64,000 nt of DNA, from NCBI RefSeq assembly GCF_004331415.1, contig NZ_SJOP01000001.1, forward strand, positions 62,001-126,000, given 5' to 3'. Source of the DNA: Kosakonia quasisacchari. Lineage in GTDB: Bacteria > Pseudomonadota > Gammaproteobacteria > Enterobacterales > Enterobacteriaceae. Below are positions 19,170 to 29,117 of this stretch, one piece after another. The position numbers and the translations under genes were made by a program. How positions within the stretch are numbered: position 1 is the first letter of the stretch; each line of letters starts with the position of its first letter. A model generated the notes under the pieces. The model was not told the DNA's origin, did not search any database, and saw nothing but the letters and a program-made list of their open reading frames with translations.

Positions 19170-19862
19170 ATGAACATTTTTTTTAAACCAGGTTGGATTG
19201 TCAGTCTTTTATTATCCATCGCGCTGCCAGTAAAAGCCGCAGGTGGAATAGCACTTGGCGCTACCCGGGTTATTTATCCTGCCGAGGATAAACAGACCTC
19301 TATCTCTATTTCTAATAGCGATGGGAAAGCGCGTTTTCTGGTCAATTCATGGGTGGAAAATAATCGTGGAGAAAAAGAAAAAACGTTTGTGGTAACCCCG
19401 CCGCTTTTTGTTAGCGAACCGGAGAGCGAAAACACGCTGCGTATTATTTACGCCGGGCAACCGTTACCCGGCGACCGCGAATCTCTGTTCTGGCTGAGCG
19501 TAAAAGCGATTCCATCGGTGAATAAAGAGAATGCAACGGACAAAAATGTGCTGCAACTGGCTGTTCTCTCTCGCATTAAGCTGTTTGTTCGCCCGAAAAG
19601 TCTATCCGGGTTAACAGAAGATGCGCCTGCAAAACTGCAGTTTTCGCGTCTCGATAAACACCTGAACATCACTAACCCTTCCGTGTACTACATCACTCTG
19701 GTGAATGTTCATATGGGCAAACAGAGGCTGGACAATGTCATGGTCGCGCCCAAAAGTCGCGCCCAGTTGCTTATTCCTCCGAATGTTCAGGGCGGAGTGA
19801 CTTTCCAGACGGTGAATGATTACGGCGCGTTGACGCCAGTGAAAACCGTTGGTCTGCCATAA
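19170..19862 (+). CDS. fimC: FimC-type periplasmic pilus chaperone
   Basis: A 230-residue periplasmic chaperone with an N-terminal signal peptide (cut after VKA about residue 23). The PapD-family features are present: [18 protein letters not shown], the G1 strand region with [10 protein letters not shown], and [12 protein letters not shown]. It donates a beta strand to pilin subunits and hands them to the usher encoded 24 bases downstream. Confidence 0.94.
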   Translation: MNIFFKPGWIVSLLLSIALPVKAAGGIALGATRVIYPAEDKQTSISISNSDGKARFLVNSWVENNRGEKEKTFVVTPPLFVSEPESENTLRIIYAGQPLPGDRESLFWLSVKAIPSVNKENATDKNVLQLAVLSRIKLFVRPKSLSGLTEDAPAKLQFSRLDKHLNITNPSVYYITLVNVHMGKQRLDNVMVAPKSRAQLLIPPNVQGGVTFQTVNDYGALTPVKTVGLP

Positions 19863-19886
19863 CACAGACAAATGACAGGGATGCCT

Positions 19887-22472
19887 ATGAATAAGCGCAC
19901 GTCTCCTTCTGCTTACTCGCGGCTGGCGTTGTCGCTGCTGACGGTGTTGCACCCGGCAATGGGCCGTGCTGAGAACTACTTCAACCCGGCGTTTTTATCG
20001 GAAGACACCGCTGCCGTTGCCGATTTGTCGCGCTTTGAAAAAGGTAACCAGCCTCCGGGGGTTTATCGGGTGGATATCTGGCGCGACGGTGAGTTTTTCG
20101 CAACTCAGGATCTACGTTTCGATATTGCTCATAACGGGGCGACACCCGCTTCCGGTGGCCTGATGCCATGCTTCACTCTCGATTTGCTCAAGCGGTTGGG
20201 GGTTAATATTCGCGCTTTTCCAGCGCTGCTCACCGCACAGGGTGAAACCTGTATGGATATCACAGCCGTTATACCGGGCGCTGAAGCTGCCTTTGATTTC
20301 TCATCAATGCGGCTGAATATCGGGTTGCCGCAGGCTTCGATGCTGAACAGCGCACGCGGTTACATTCCTTCTGAGGAGTGGGACGAGGGTATTACTGCTG
20401 CGTTGCTTAACTATAGCTTTACGGGGAGCCACAGCTCCGGCAGCAATAATGGTTTTCTGAGCTTACAAAGCGGGCTGAATTATGGCGCATGGCGGTTGCG
20501 AAATAACGGGGCCTGGCGTTACAGCAGCAGCGGGAAGGCGCATACCCGGAGCTGGAGGACCATTGGAAGCTGGTTGCAACGTTCCATTATCCCGCTGAAA
20601 AGCGAGCTAGTGATGGGCGACAGTAATACCGGCAGTGACGTTTTCGATGGTCTCGGTTTTCGCGGGGTGCGCCTTTACTCTTCCGACAATATGTTTCCCG
20701 ATAGCCTGCAAGGTTACGCGCCAACCGTACGCGGCATTGCGCGCACGCCCGCTAAATTAACCATCCGCCAGAACGGTTATGTTATTTATCAGAGTTATGT
20801 CTCGGCGGGGGCTTTTGTGATTTCTGATCTGAACCCCACCTCGTCCAGCGGCGATCTGGACGTTACCGTCGATGAGAAGGATGGCAGCCAACAACGTTAT
20901 ACGGTGCCGTATTCGACGGTGCCGATTCTGCAACGTGAAGGGCGTTTTAAATATGACCTCGTGGCCGGTAATTTTCGCAGCGGCAACGATCAACAATCTT
21001 CCCCTTCTTTTGTCCAGGGGAGCGTGATCGGCGGCCTGGCGGGCGGTTACACCGCCTATGGCGGAACTCAACTGGCGAAACGCTATAACGCCTTTGTGGC
21101 GGGCGCTGGCAAAAATCTTGGCGGTTGGGGGGCGATATCGCTCGATTTTACCCAGGCACGCAGTGAACTGGCGGATGGCAGCACACATCAGGGGCAATCG
21201 TTGCGCTTTTTGTATGCCAAATCACTCAACCAGTACGGCACCAATTTTCAGTTGCTCGGGTATCGCTATTCGACGCGTGGTTTTTATACGCTGAACGATG
21301 TCGCCTATCGCCGCATGGAGGGTTATGAATATGAAGACCAGGACGAGAGTGAGGGGCGGCGTCAGCCAAAACCGGTGCTCGTTAGCTACCACAACCTCAA
21401 TAACAACAGAAAAGGGCGCTTTCAGGTCAATATCTCGCAAAACCTGGGGGATTACGGCTCGTTGTATATTTCCGGCAGCCAACAAACTTACTGGAACAAC
21501 ATTAAGCCCAGCAGTTGGTATCAAGTTGGTTACGCCAGCGGCTGGCGGGGGATGAGCTACTCGCTTACATGGTCGTGGAACCGCTCACCCGATATCAATA
21601 ATACGGATCGTATTATTGCGTTGAATATTTCCGTGCCGTTTAGCGCCCTGAGCGGGCAGCGTTACAGCCGGGGAGGCGCGCTGGATCGCACTTATGCCAA
21701 CCTTAACGTTAGCCGTAACAGCAACGGGCAAAATAGCTGGCAGAGCGGGGTAGGCGGTACATTGCTTGAGGGACGCAACCTAAGTTACATCGTAAGCCAG
21801 GGGCACAGCAGCACAAACGGCTACAGCGGCAGCGCCAATGCCAACTGGCAGGCTGGTTGGGGTACGCTCGGCCTCGGTTATAACTACGATCCCTACCAGC
21901 ACGAATATAACTGGCAACTTGGCGGCGGCGTGGTCGCGCACGCCGACGGGGTGACATTTAGCCAGCCACTTGGCGATACCAACGTACTTATCAAAGCGCC
22001 GGGCGCACAGGGCGTGCGTGTGGAAAATCAGACCGGGGTGCAAACCGACTGGCGAGGCTACGCGATCGTCCCTTATGCCTCCGTTTATCGCTACAACCGC
22101 ATTGCACTTGATACCAACACGATGGATAACCACACCGATGTGCAAAACAGCGTCAGTAGCGTCGTGCCTACGCAGGGTGCGCTGGTTCGGGCCAGCTTTG
22201 ACACCCGGATTGGCGTACGCGCACTGATTACGCTCATTCGCGGCGATCGCCCGGTACCGTTTGGTTCGGTGGTGCGTGAAACCGGCAGTGGCGTGACTGG
22301 CATGGTGGGCGAGGATGGCCAGGCGTACCTGAACGGTTTGCCATTGTTGGGTGAACTGCTGGTGCAGTGGGGAGACGGCACACAGTCACGCTGCCTGGCA
22401 CGCTACGCCTTGCCGGAAGCAAGCCTGCAACAGGCCGTGGTCATTACACGCGCCCGTTGTGAACAAGGATAA
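19887..22472 (+). CDS. fimD: FimD-type outer-membrane usher
   Basis: An 861-residue usher that assembles and secretes pilin subunits. Signal peptide ends at GRA; the N-terminal domain begins [12 protein letters not shown]. The middle contains the beta-barrel and plug region (for example [26 protein letters not shown], and [15 protein letters not shown]), and the C-terminal domain ends with paired cysteines (CLARYALP and ARCEQG). Start options are ATG 19872, 19881 and 19887; 19887 is preferred because AGGG lies about 6 bases upstream and the signal peptide follows ([12 protein letters not shown]). Confidence 0.94.
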   Translation: MNKRTSPSAYSRLALSLLTVLHPAMGRAENYFNPAFLSEDTAAVADLSRFEKGNQPPGVYRVDIWRDGEFFATQDLRFDIAHNGATPASGGLMPCFTLDLLKRLGVNIRAFPALLTAQGETCMDITAVIPGAEAAFDFSSMRLNIGLPQASMLNSARGYIPSEEWDEGITAALLNYSFTGSHSSGSNNGFLSLQSGLNYGAWRLRNNGAWRYSSSGKAHTRSWRTIGSWLQRSIIPLKSELVMGDSNTGSDVFDGLGFRGVRLYSSDNMFPDSLQGYAPTVRGIARTPAKLTIRQNGYVIYQSYVSAGAFVISDLNPTSSSGDLDVTVDEKDGSQQRYTVPYSTVPILQREGRFKYDLVAGNFRSGNDQQSSPSFVQGSVIGGLAGGYTAYGGTQLAKRYNAFVAGAGKNLGGWGAISLDFTQARSELADGSTHQGQSLRFLYAKSLNQYGTNFQLLGYRYSTRGFYTLNDVAYRRMEGYEYEDQDESEGRRQPKPVLVSYHNLNNNRKGRFQVNISQNLGDYGSLYISGSQQTYWNNIKPSSWYQVGYASGWRGMSYSLTWSWNRSPDINNTDRIIALNISVPFSALSGQRYSRGGALDRTYANLNVSRNSNGQNSWQSGVGGTLLEGRNLSYIVSQGHSSTNGYSGSANANWQAGWGTLGLGYNYDPYQHEYNWQLGGGVVAHADGVTFSQPLGDTNVLIKAPGAQGVRVENQTGVQTDWRGYAIVPYASVYRYNRIALDTNTMDNHTDVQNSVSSVVPTQGALVRASFDTRIGVRALITLIRGDRPVPFGSVVRETGSGVTGMVGEDGQAYLNGLPLLGELLVQWGDGTQSRCLARYALPEASLQQAVVITRARCEQG

Positions 22473-22476
22473 TTTT

Positions 22477-23481
22477 ATGAACAAGTTTCATGCACTGCTT
22501 TGCGGGGTGTTGTTACTGGCAGCGACGTCTGCAAAGGCTACTATTTGTGTGAACGCGAAAGGCATGCCGACGGATATCTATTATGACCTGTCGAACCTGT
22601 TTACCAGCGGGAACAACCATGTTGGAGAGGTGGTGACATTGCCGGAAAAATCCGGCTGGGTTGGCGTCCAGGCTGTCTGTCCTGCTGGTACCAAAGTGAA
22701 TTACACCTACCGAAGCTATGTCTCTGATTTGCCGATACATACCATTGACGGCGGTTACAAATACATGAGGTTAAATGATTATCTGGAAGGGGCGATGAGC
22801 ATCACGGATGATTACGCCGGCATCTTTTTCCCGCCAAGGAATTTTATCCGCATGGGAACACACCCTAACGTACCCAATCAGAAGCCTTTTGGCGTAATGG
22901 ACTCGAAGCTTATCTTTAAACTTAAAGTGGTGCGGCCGTTTATCAATATGGTGCCGATCCCGCGCCAAACCATGTTTAGGGTGTATGTCACCAGTACGGA
23001 CACCGATGCGCTTGCGGTACCGGTCTATACCATTAGCTACAGCGGCAAAGTGGAAGTGCCGCAAAGTTGCAAACTCAATGCAGGCCAGGTCGTTGAATTT
23101 CAGTTTGATAATATTGGCGCCGCGCTCTTTAGCCAGGCCGGGCCGGGGAACCGCCCGAACGGTGTCGATCCGCAAATTAAAACCGTGGCAATAGAGTGCA
23201 CCAATGTTGACGCCCAGGCCTATCTTTCTATGCGTCTGGAAGCGGAAAAAGCCAGTGGGCAGGTCATGGTTTCTGATAATCCTGACGTGGGGTTTGTCGT
23301 CGCCGACCATGAGGGTAACCCGCTTACACCCAACATGCTGGGTAGCAAAATTCCTTTCCAGCTTGATGACAACGCCGCTGCGCGCGTTGCTATCAGCGCG
23401 TGGCCGGTGAGTGTCACAGGCTTCAAACCCGCCGAGGGCGATTTTGTGGCGCGGGGCTATTTGCGCGTTGATTATGATTAA
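22477..23481 (+). CDS. fimH: FimH-like two-domain tip adhesin
   Basis: A 334-residue exported protein with a signal peptide (MNKFHALLCGVLLLAATSAKA). Residues 24 to about 180 form the lectin-like domain with the early Cys pair (ATICVNAK and QAVCPAG) of FimH-type adhesins; the remainder is a pilin domain (SYSGKVEVPQSCKLNAGQ to YLRVDYD) that joins it to the shaft. ATG 22477 lies 4 bases after the usher stop. The sugar specificity is not readable; the receptor domain differs strongly from E. coli FimH. Confidence 0.9.
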   Translation: MNKFHALLCGVLLLAATSAKATICVNAKGMPTDIYYDLSNLFTSGNNHVGEVVTLPEKSGWVGVQAVCPAGTKVNYTYRSYVSDLPIHTIDGGYKYMRLNDYLEGAMSITDDYAGIFFPPRNFIRMGTHPNVPNQKPFGVMDSKLIFKLKVVRPFINMVPIPRQTMFRVYVTSTDTDALAVPVYTISYSGKVEVPQSCKLNAGQVVEFQFDNIGAALFSQAGPGNRPNGVDPQIKTVAIECTNVDAQAYLSMRLEAEKASGQVMVSDNPDVGFVVADHEGNPLTPNMLGSKIPFQLDDNAAARVAISAWPVSVTGFKPAEGDFVARGYLRVDYD

Positions 23482-23490
23482 GGAGCCGTG

Positions 23491-24009
23491 ATGTTTATCA
23501 AACCGCGCCATGTCATGCTTGTTGGGTGCTGGCTGAGCCCGTTTGCGATTGCCGATACGCCGCTTGGGGAAATTAACATTCAGCTACGCGCGACGGTGGT
23601 GGACTTCACGTGCTACGTCGAGACGGCCGACAGCGATAAAACGGTGCAATTAGGCCGTTGGCCAACCAAACAGTTGCAAAATGCGGGTAACACAACGCCT
23701 CCGGTACGTTTTAGCTTGCGACTAGCGGGGTGCCCACCGGGTAGCGCGTCGATCACGTTTTCGGGGCGATCCGCCAGCAACCCGGCACTGTTAGCGTTAA
23801 AAGATAGCGTGATGGTACAGAAAGTTGCTATTGAGCTGCGCGACAGAGATCGAACACCGCTAGCACTGGAGAAAGCCAGCCAGGATATCGCCGTGGACAG
23901 CAACGGTAATGCGACGTTGCAGTTCTACGCAAATTACATCGCACTAGCAGATAACCCTGTCCCTGGCACGGCAAATGCCGACGCGACTTTCGCGATTAAT
24001 TACTATTAA
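23491..24009 (+). CDS. fimF: FimF/FimG-type minor fimbrial subunit
   Basis: A 172-residue pilin with a signal peptide ending at AIADT, disulfide Cys in VVDFTCYVE and LAGCPPG, and the C-terminal strand ANADATFAINYY. It is the last gene of the operon. ATG 23491 is preferred over GTG 23488 because AGGAG (23481-23485), which overlaps the adhesin stop codon, is then 5 bases upstream. It probably links the adhesin to the rod. Confidence 0.9.
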   Translation: MFIKPRHVMLVGCWLSPFAIADTPLGEINIQLRATVVDFTCYVETADSDKTVQLGRWPTKQLQNAGNTTPPVRFSLRLAGCPPGSASITFSGRSASNPALLALKDSVMVQKVAIELRDRDRTPLALEKASQDIAVDSNGNATLQFYANYIALADNPVPGTANADATFAINYY

Positions 24010-24020
24010 CTTTTTTAAAT

Positions 24021-24053
24021 AAAAAATACGCCCGGGAACCCTTTCCCGGCGTA
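24021..24053 (-). terminator. Terminator between fimF and fimZ
   Basis: TACGCCCGGGAA (24027-24038) pairs with TTCCCGGCGTA (24043-24053) with one bulged C. On the minus strand it is followed by TTTTTT (24021-24026), so it is a good terminator for fimZ; it may also stop fim transcripts. Confidence 0.8.
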
Positions 24054-24058
24054 TATCG

Positions 24059-24691
24059 CTATAGCAATTCGTGTGATTTGGCGTAATCAATCAACTCGAC
24101 GATAGTATGCACACCGAGTTTCGAAAAAATATTCGATTTATGGGCGCTAATGGTCTTGTTGCTTAATAAAAGTTGTTCCGCAATCTCTTTGTTCGATAAT
24201 CCATTGGCAAGATAGCGTAATACTGTTACTTCTCTATTGGAAAGCGGCATATCCCGCTGCTCTCCTTTTCTTTTACTCGGCTGGCTTATATAACTCAGCG
24301 TCTCTGATGGAAAGAAAGAGTACCCGGCAAGAATCATCTTTACTGCGTTATATATATCGTTGAGTTCTTTCCGTTTACTGACAAAACCGTTAGCGCCAGC
24401 GCGAATGGCTCTTGCCGCATAGAATGATTCAGACTTTGATGACAAAAAAAGCACATTGACATTTTCTCGTATTGCTTTGATTCTTCTCAATAAGGTAAAG
24501 CCATCTGTTTTAGGCAGCTCAATATCCAGAATAACCAGGTCAACGGGGAGTGTTCGGATATAATCAAGCGCCGCGCGGCTATCATCCGTTTTTAGTACCA
24601 CTTTTACGTTCTGGTTTTTCTCTAAAAGCACCTCTATCGACATCCTGACAATAGGATATTCGTCCATAATGATAACGGAAGCCGGTTTCAT
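24059..24691 (-). CDS. fimZ: FimZ, NarL-family response regulator of fimbriae
   Basis: A 210-residue response regulator with the same length as E. coli SfmZ/FimZ. The receiver domain has the phosphorylation Asp in LVILDIELPKTDG (about residue 56), Thr/Ser and Lys switch residues in LFLSSKS and GFVSKRK, and the C-terminal LuxR-type helix-turn-helix (LSNREVTVLRYLANGLSNKE and onward). The start is MKPASVIIMDEYPIV at 24691; the longer frame to 24733 lacks family support. In Salmonella FimZ activates the fimA promoter; the same role is inferred here. Confidence 0.94.
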   Translation of the reverse strand: MKPASVIIMDEYPIVRMSIEVLLEKNQNVKVVLKTDDSRAALDYIRTLPVDLVILDIELPKTDGFTLLRRIKAIRENVNVLFLSSKSESFYAARAIRAGANGFVSKRKELNDIYNAVKMILAGYSFFPSETLSYISQPSKRKGEQRDMPLSNREVTVLRYLANGLSNKEIAEQLLLSNKTISAHKSNIFSKLGVHTIVELIDYAKSHELL

Positions 24692-25295
24692 TTTTTTTCC
24701 CTCAGATTGTTTTTTAATGCCACGCCTTTGCATAAGTGCGACAGACGTCGAAAGGATTAATGTAACTTCAAGTATTCTGTGAGGAAGAATAATTCCCTGT
24801 GAAAACCGATAGCATCCTTACTCGCTAAGTTATTTCCATTCGCAACCGACGAGTGTGGGGAATATCAATTACGTGCTAATGAAGAGAGATGTAGTAATTA
24901 TTAATAAGTCACTGCAATTATACCTGGGAAGTTCTGGCAGAAAAGCGTTAAGAGTCGGTGAAGGCTATTTCTAAATATGAAGTTCTGAGAGCAATAATGG
25001 GTGATTGAATATTTGGAATGATAACTTGCTGATTTTGATAAGTATGGTTTTTTACGCTTTTTTTAATGGTTAAAACAATGTAATTATTTGATTGTTTTCT
25101 TAATGTTAATAGCTGTTGTCGCAATTTCGTTGCTATAACGCAGGATAAAAACGTGCGCATTGGGTGGAATCCAGGTGAATTTTAAAAAAGAGACAATACC
25201 AGGAATAGTTGTAATTGTTGGTTTTATGTAAAAAACATACCCGGCAACTAAACTTGACTAAGTAATTTCTTAGGCAAGAAGGATGGCAACGCCCA
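24692..25295. other. AT-rich gap between fimY and fimZ
   Basis: About 600 bases, clearly richer in A and T than the flanks, with no ORF that has a good start. It should contain the fimZ promoter. AT-rich upstream regions of fimbrial regulators are usual H-NS targets (inference). Confidence 0.5.
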
Positions 25296-26021
25296 TTATC
25301 CCCAATAGTGATTCGCATCAATCGTTAAGCGATGCAGTAAATGAAGCAAACTTTGACGATCGGGCAAGCCAAGTTGCCTCAACTGCGTGTTGAGGCGATA
25401 AACCATGCGATGGTAAGGCAGATTGAGTAGGTGAGCGACATGTTTCAGCGTTTTTCCTTGCGCCAGAGCGGTGAACATCTGCCACTCTACAGCCGGGAAT
25501 TTCCGCGAAATATCAACAGGCGAGGCTGGAGTCAACAGCGCCTGCCTGAATGGCGTGACGGGGAGATCCCGTTTTAATACACGAAAGGGGCCCGCAGCGC
25601 GCAGGAAGTTAAACAGTGGCGTGTCACTTTTTGTCGCTAAGAGATAAATATAAAGTTTGCGATTATGCGAAGCGAGCTGTCGCAGTGTTTCCAGGGCGCT
25701 AAAACGTGATGTGAGCAGGCTTTCCATATCCACGATCAGATGCGAGAGATGCGGCTCTGCGAACCGATGATGTGCTAAATCCAGCGATGAAAACACGGCA
25801 TTGCGTTTTCCGGAGAAGAGGCCTCTATTCCATGCATAACTGAGAAAGCTATCGGTTGAAATCAATATCTGGCTGATGATGCATTCAGGCAGGGCGAAAC
25901 TGAGCTGCTGGGTGAGATGTTCCAGCTTATCAAACACAGGCGGCGGATATTCCCGATAGGGTAAAACTCGGTGATCGGGCCTATGGTGGCGATTTTTTTC
26001 CCGGCGGATGACAGTTCGCAT
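25296..26021 (-). CDS. fimY: FimY-like regulator with C-terminal LuxR-type HTH
   Basis: A 241-residue protein at the position of Salmonella fimY and of the same length (240 aa). The last 65 residues form a LuxR-like helix-turn-helix (FPAVEWQMFTALAQGKTLKH, then VAHLLNLPYHRMVYRLN). The N-terminal part is not a receiver domain. ATG 26021 (MRTVIRREKNRHH) has GAGGG four bases upstream; a longer frame begins at 26087 but has no better site. In Salmonella FimY acts with FimZ to turn on fimA. Assignment rests on synteny, length and domain layout. Confidence 0.75.
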   Translation of the reverse strand: MRTVIRREKNRHHRPDHRVLPYREYPPPVFDKLEHLTQQLSFALPECIISQILISTDSFLSYAWNRGLFSGKRNAVFSSLDLAHHRFAEPHLSHLIVDMESLLTSRFSALETLRQLASHNRKLYIYLLATKSDTPLFNFLRAAGPFRVLKRDLPVTPFRQALLTPASPVDISRKFPAVEWQMFTALAQGKTLKHVAHLLNLPYHRMVYRLNTQLRQLGLPDRQSLLHLLHRLTIDANHYWG

Positions 26022-26040
26022 TTTCCCTCGCAAGCGTATT

Positions 26041-26718
26041 TCACTTTTCCTGACAGAAAAGTGTCGGCCAAAAAAATCCATGCGCAAACTGTGCGCCTGG
26101 CTGTTGTGCTATATCGCGTTGTGTGGCTGTTTCGCTCCATTTAATGGAGACCATGTGGGCAAATTGACTGGCCTGGTTCATGCCCGGTTTGAGAATATCG
26201 GGCGTATAAAGGCACTGCCAGGTTGCCGTTTTATCAACGAGCGAGCGGTATGTATTCCAATCTGTATCAGCAAAAGCTTCTGGCGTTGCTTTGGTGAGAT
26301 CATCCACATACACCGCGGTGCCGATAGATTGAAGCTGCGTGATCGTTGGGGGGTAGACGATGTGCTGTGCGCCGCCATACGTGAAAAATGTCTGCAATTT
26401 TAGTGGCTCAGCCGCTAAACCAGGGCGATATAATATCGGGATGTCCATAAACGACATGGTGTAAGGCTGCGAATTAAACGGCAGCTCAGGCAAGCGTTGT
26501 CTCGTTGATTCCGGCAATGTTACGTTTCGCGTCTGGTCGTGTAATAACTGCTGCGCAAACGACAGGGAACCGTGTTTAGCCCTGTTTTCGTTCGCGGGAA
26601 TAGTTAGCGAGCGGTTACTCACCCCACTATCGCAACGCGCGTCATTATCGCTCTGTATAATCGGTTCTGATTTACGTTGATAATCCCGGCCTTTTTTTTG
26701 TTTCGCTCTATTTGTCAC
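26041..26718 (-). CDS. Unrecognised protein upstream of fimY
   Basis: A 225-residue open frame that I do not recognise. It starts with GTG at 26718, with GGAG 7 to 8 bases upstream, and ends 20 bases before the fimY start, so both may be co-transcribed. The N-terminal third is basic and polar (MTNRAKQKKGRDYQRKS). The rest is a mixed alpha/beta-like sequence without signal peptide or membrane segment. It occupies the place where Salmonella has fimW, but no helix-turn-helix is visible, so it is not simply FimW. It could be a regulator partner of FimY or an unrelated gene. Confidence 0.5.
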   Translation of the reverse strand: MTNRAKQKKGRDYQRKSEPIIQSDNDARCDSGVSNRSLTIPANENRAKHGSLSFAQQLLHDQTRNVTLPESTRQRLPELPFNSQPYTMSFMDIPILYRPGLAAEPLKLQTFFTYGGAQHIVYPPTITQLQSIGTAVYVDDLTKATPEAFADTDWNTYRSLVDKTATWQCLYTPDILKPGMNQASQFAHMVSIKWSETATQRDIAQQPGAQFAHGFFWPTLFCQEK

Positions 26719-26925
26719 GTATAGGCTCCATTACATTAGTTAATGGAAATATTTTGACCTTCATAAAGCAGGGGATATAGGCGCGAATACTTAAAGAGAT
26801 GTGGGACTTTTCCCAGGAAGCGCTCAGGATAAGTAGAATGGCCAGGTCTTTTCAGGCATAAAGGGGACAGGTGTTGCGAAAATGTGCAGCGTCGTTCACT
26901 AAGCAAGCAACCAGCGGAAAATACA

Positions 26926-26953
26926 TTGACTCACCAGGCGCTGACCGTATAAT
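26926..26953 (+). promoter_or_regulatory. Sigma-70 promoter of argU
   Basis: TTGACT (26926-26931) and a perfect TATAAT (26948-26953) with a 16-base spacer, about 40 bases before the mature tRNA. Confidence 0.85.
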
Positions 26954-26992
26954 TCCAGGCGTTTCCACCTCAACGGTGAGCATCCACGTAAT

Positions 26993-27069
26993 GCGCCCTT
27001 AGCTCAGCTGGATAGAGCAACGGCCTTCTAAGCCGTAGGTCACAGGTTCGAACCCTGTAGGGCGTACCA
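26993..27069 (+). tRNA. argU: tRNA-Arg(UCU)
   Basis: A 77-base tRNA with encoded CCA. The acceptor stem GCGCCCT pairs with AGGGCGT (with one G-U), the D arm is AGCTCAGCTGGATAGAGCA, the anticodon loop CTTCTAA carries the anticodon TCT at 27027-27029, and the T arm has GGTTCGAACC. It reads the rare AGA/AGG codons. In E. coli this gene (argU) is the attachment site of prophage DLP12 and in Salmonella it is fimU beside the fim cluster; both facts fit the context here. Confidence 0.97.
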
Positions 27070-27095
27070 TTACGAATCAAGTACTTACGCCAATT

Positions 27096-27300
27096 TTAAT
27101 TCTGTCTGATTTCCTCTCTGCGTCGCATTTGTGTCATGGTTGCCAAAAATGGCATCAATTTTCCGTGCGTACTCGCTCAGGGGATTAGGTGCGAGGTGCG
27201 CATAACGTCGCATCATTTCGATACTTTCCAGCCCCCCATTTACTGAAGAGCAGATAGCTGAACGTCGGGCTGTATTAACCCGCTAGCTCATGTTTTTTAG
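27096..27300 (-). pseudogene. Decayed 3' end of an argU-integrated tyrosine integrase
   Basis: On the minus strand the last 45 or so codons read GGLESIEMMRRYAHLAPN and continue to a stop near 27096. This is the box II motif of tyrosine recombinases, with the catalytic tyrosine in RRYAHLAP. Upstream of about 27235 the frame breaks: the expected segment continues only with a frameshift and an in-frame stop, and nothing resembling the rest of the roughly 400-residue enzyme follows. The remnant abuts the tRNA as an integrase gene of an argU element would. The element itself is lost or rearranged. Confidence 0.75.
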
Positions 27301-27539
27301 GTTCATGGAATGGGAAATTATCAATGCCCGCTCGCTGGCATTCAGACTTCCGTGCGCGGCCATCACTAACGCTCATTTTCCTGACTGTAGGGTGACTGAA
27401 TCATCAGGCCTTTTCCTGCCTTAGAGTGTGCGAACACCCCTTTATGTCCATAGCAAGCACCACAGCACTGCAAAGGAAAAAGCGGAGAAGAAATGATTGA
27501 TATTTCCCCTCCACCTCAGGATCCCGCTTGGGAGGGAGG
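27301..27539. other. Gap after the integrase relic
   Basis: No ORF with a good start. Probably scar DNA of the former integrated element. Confidence 0.4.
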
Positions 27540-27770
27540 TTAAATCTTTGTTCCTATAATTCTCGAGGCAATTGCTTTCGCCGCTTCAAGCTTTGCTTTC
27601 CCTGTTTCAGAATGCGTGCCAGATTCAAATGCTTTGAAGTTACGCTCAATGTTCTCTACGGCTTTCTCTATGAACACTTGCGGCAATTCTGAGCAAATGG
27701 ACTGAAAAATGATTTCATACGCTAAAGCACGACACTGCAGGTCATTAATCGCGTCTTCTACTGGCTTCAT
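27540..27770 (-). CDS. Small hypothetical protein
   Basis: A 76-residue, mostly helical, soluble-looking protein (MKPVEDAINDLQCRALAYEI). I do not recognise a family. It is likely real because a very strong ribosome site (AAGGAGAGG) precedes the ATG by about 4 bases. It lies alone in the argU island, so it may be a leftover of the mobile element. Confidence 0.6.
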   Translation of the reverse strand: MKPVEDAINDLQCRALAYEIIFQSICSELPQVFIEKAVENIERNFKAFESGTHSETGKAKLEAAKAIASRIIGTKI

Positions 27771-28244
27771 AACCTCTCCTTAAGAAATACTGTGGCACTC
27801 ACTGACAAACAAGAAATGTTTTGTCGCGATTACCGATACGAATATTTAATATCGTTCAGTTAGGCAAATAAAACCAGTGGAGCCACAACCAAACCGGATC
27901 GGGATAACATCGGGACCGGGCCGGAGTGATGTGTGGCGTTAAGATCGCATCATCAACATGTAAGATGCCTCCAGCGCAGCGGGAGTGTTTCACTCTCACG
28001 AGGGCGGCTCGAAACAACTGCGCGAGTGGCATCGATTCTGACAGACAAAGAAAACACTGACCGCCGTTGGGGATAGGCCGGTTTGATGCATTGTGGCGAA
28101 AGCTTCGATGATCGGATTGTGACTGGCCCCATAGAGCATTTGGTGTTTACGACAAACAGTATGGGTAAAGAAAGGGGACTGTGGAGCAAAAATGAAAGGC
28201 CGGATGCTTATCTTCCCAGCCTTATAATTAATAAAATCATTGCG
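27771..28244. other. Gap without supported gene
   Basis: 474 bases. Short frames exist but have no ribosome site or coding character. Probably decayed island DNA. Confidence 0.4.
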
Positions 28245-28571
28245 TTAAATTTTATCTGACGCGCCCTTTAACGCTTCTATATCAATTTCAGCATCGTTTG
28301 TTTCAAGCAGCTGAGTTAATTGAATCAGATTGTTAAATTCATTCATAAGTAATTCTGCGTCTGATTTCAGCGGAATATCAGCCGCATCAAGCGCTGCGTT
28401 AATCGCTTTTTTTACATTATCGAGCATTTCATTCACGCCACCGTTTTTGCCAAGTGTCAGCAGTAATGCCCCGATTAGTAAAGATTGAGCTTCCACTTTG
28501 GCGGCAAGTAGCTTGGCTTCCGCATCCATTTTCGAGATTTTTGCAATCACACCGAGTATCAAGTTTTTCAT
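28245..28571 (-). CDS. IraP-like anti-adaptor (RpoS stabilising) protein
   Basis: A 108-residue protein whose N-terminal half matches the IraP family: MKNLI start, a helical segment EAKLLAAKVEAQSLLIGALL comparable to E. coli IraP's AQVEALEIIVTAML, then an acidic helical C-terminus. IraP blocks the adaptor RssB so that sigma-S escapes ClpXP. It is about 20 residues longer than E. coli IraP. ATG 28571 with AGGGG upstream is preferred over 28598. E. coli iraP lies elsewhere (near phoA), so this is probably an additional island-borne copy. The family call is by eye and moderate. Confidence 0.6.
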   Translation of the reverse strand: MKNLILGVIAKISKMDAEAKLLAAKVEAQSLLIGALLLTLGKNGGVNEMLDNVKKAINAALDAADIPLKSDAELLMNEFNNLIQLTQLLETNDAEIDIEALKGASDKI

Positions 28572-29117
28572 AAATGCCCCTGTTATTTTCCGCATCACCC
28601 CTGAATATATTATGGTCGAGATTTCTATAATGAAGGGTGAAATAGTTTTTGTTGTCGCTATATATTCTTCCGGCCTGAAGCAGGTCAGAAATTTGGTCTA
28701 ATGCCTTGATACTCATAGAGTTACTGATAATAGGATACAGGGTGCCAACGGGAACCGCCGCCGCGTGCCAACTACGGATGTGGCTCATCACCACTGCGGG
28801 CAGCAACATTGAGAGCCCATGCGACACACACTTAAAGTGTGAAAATGGTGCCAACTGATGAGCTTTTTGGTGTGATCCACACCGTTGATGAGAGCAATGA
28901 CTGGGCAATTCATGCAGTGCTCAGATCGTTTGGCGTTCTGCGGATTGACCCATGCAATCTCTTTTTGCATGCCGAGTTGCGGTTACTTCTGAACAATTAT
29001 GCTGTCGTGATTCAGGTCGAAAGCGAGTACGAATGACCGTGGCTTTTCATTGTCAGACCTCGCCCAACTCGATAACCGGCCCTGATATTTCGACCGGTTT
29101 CTCGACATCGCCCGGTT
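28572..29117. other. Gap with only a doubtful small ORF
   Basis: 546 bases. A plus-strand frame of 65 codons at 28839-29036 (GTG start, no good ribosome site) is the only candidate; its coding status is doubtful. The remainder looks like remnant DNA. Confidence 0.35.

Noticed and set aside
28839..29036. 65-codon plus-strand frame in the island
   Set aside because: GTG start without ribosome site; family not recognised; too weak to call.
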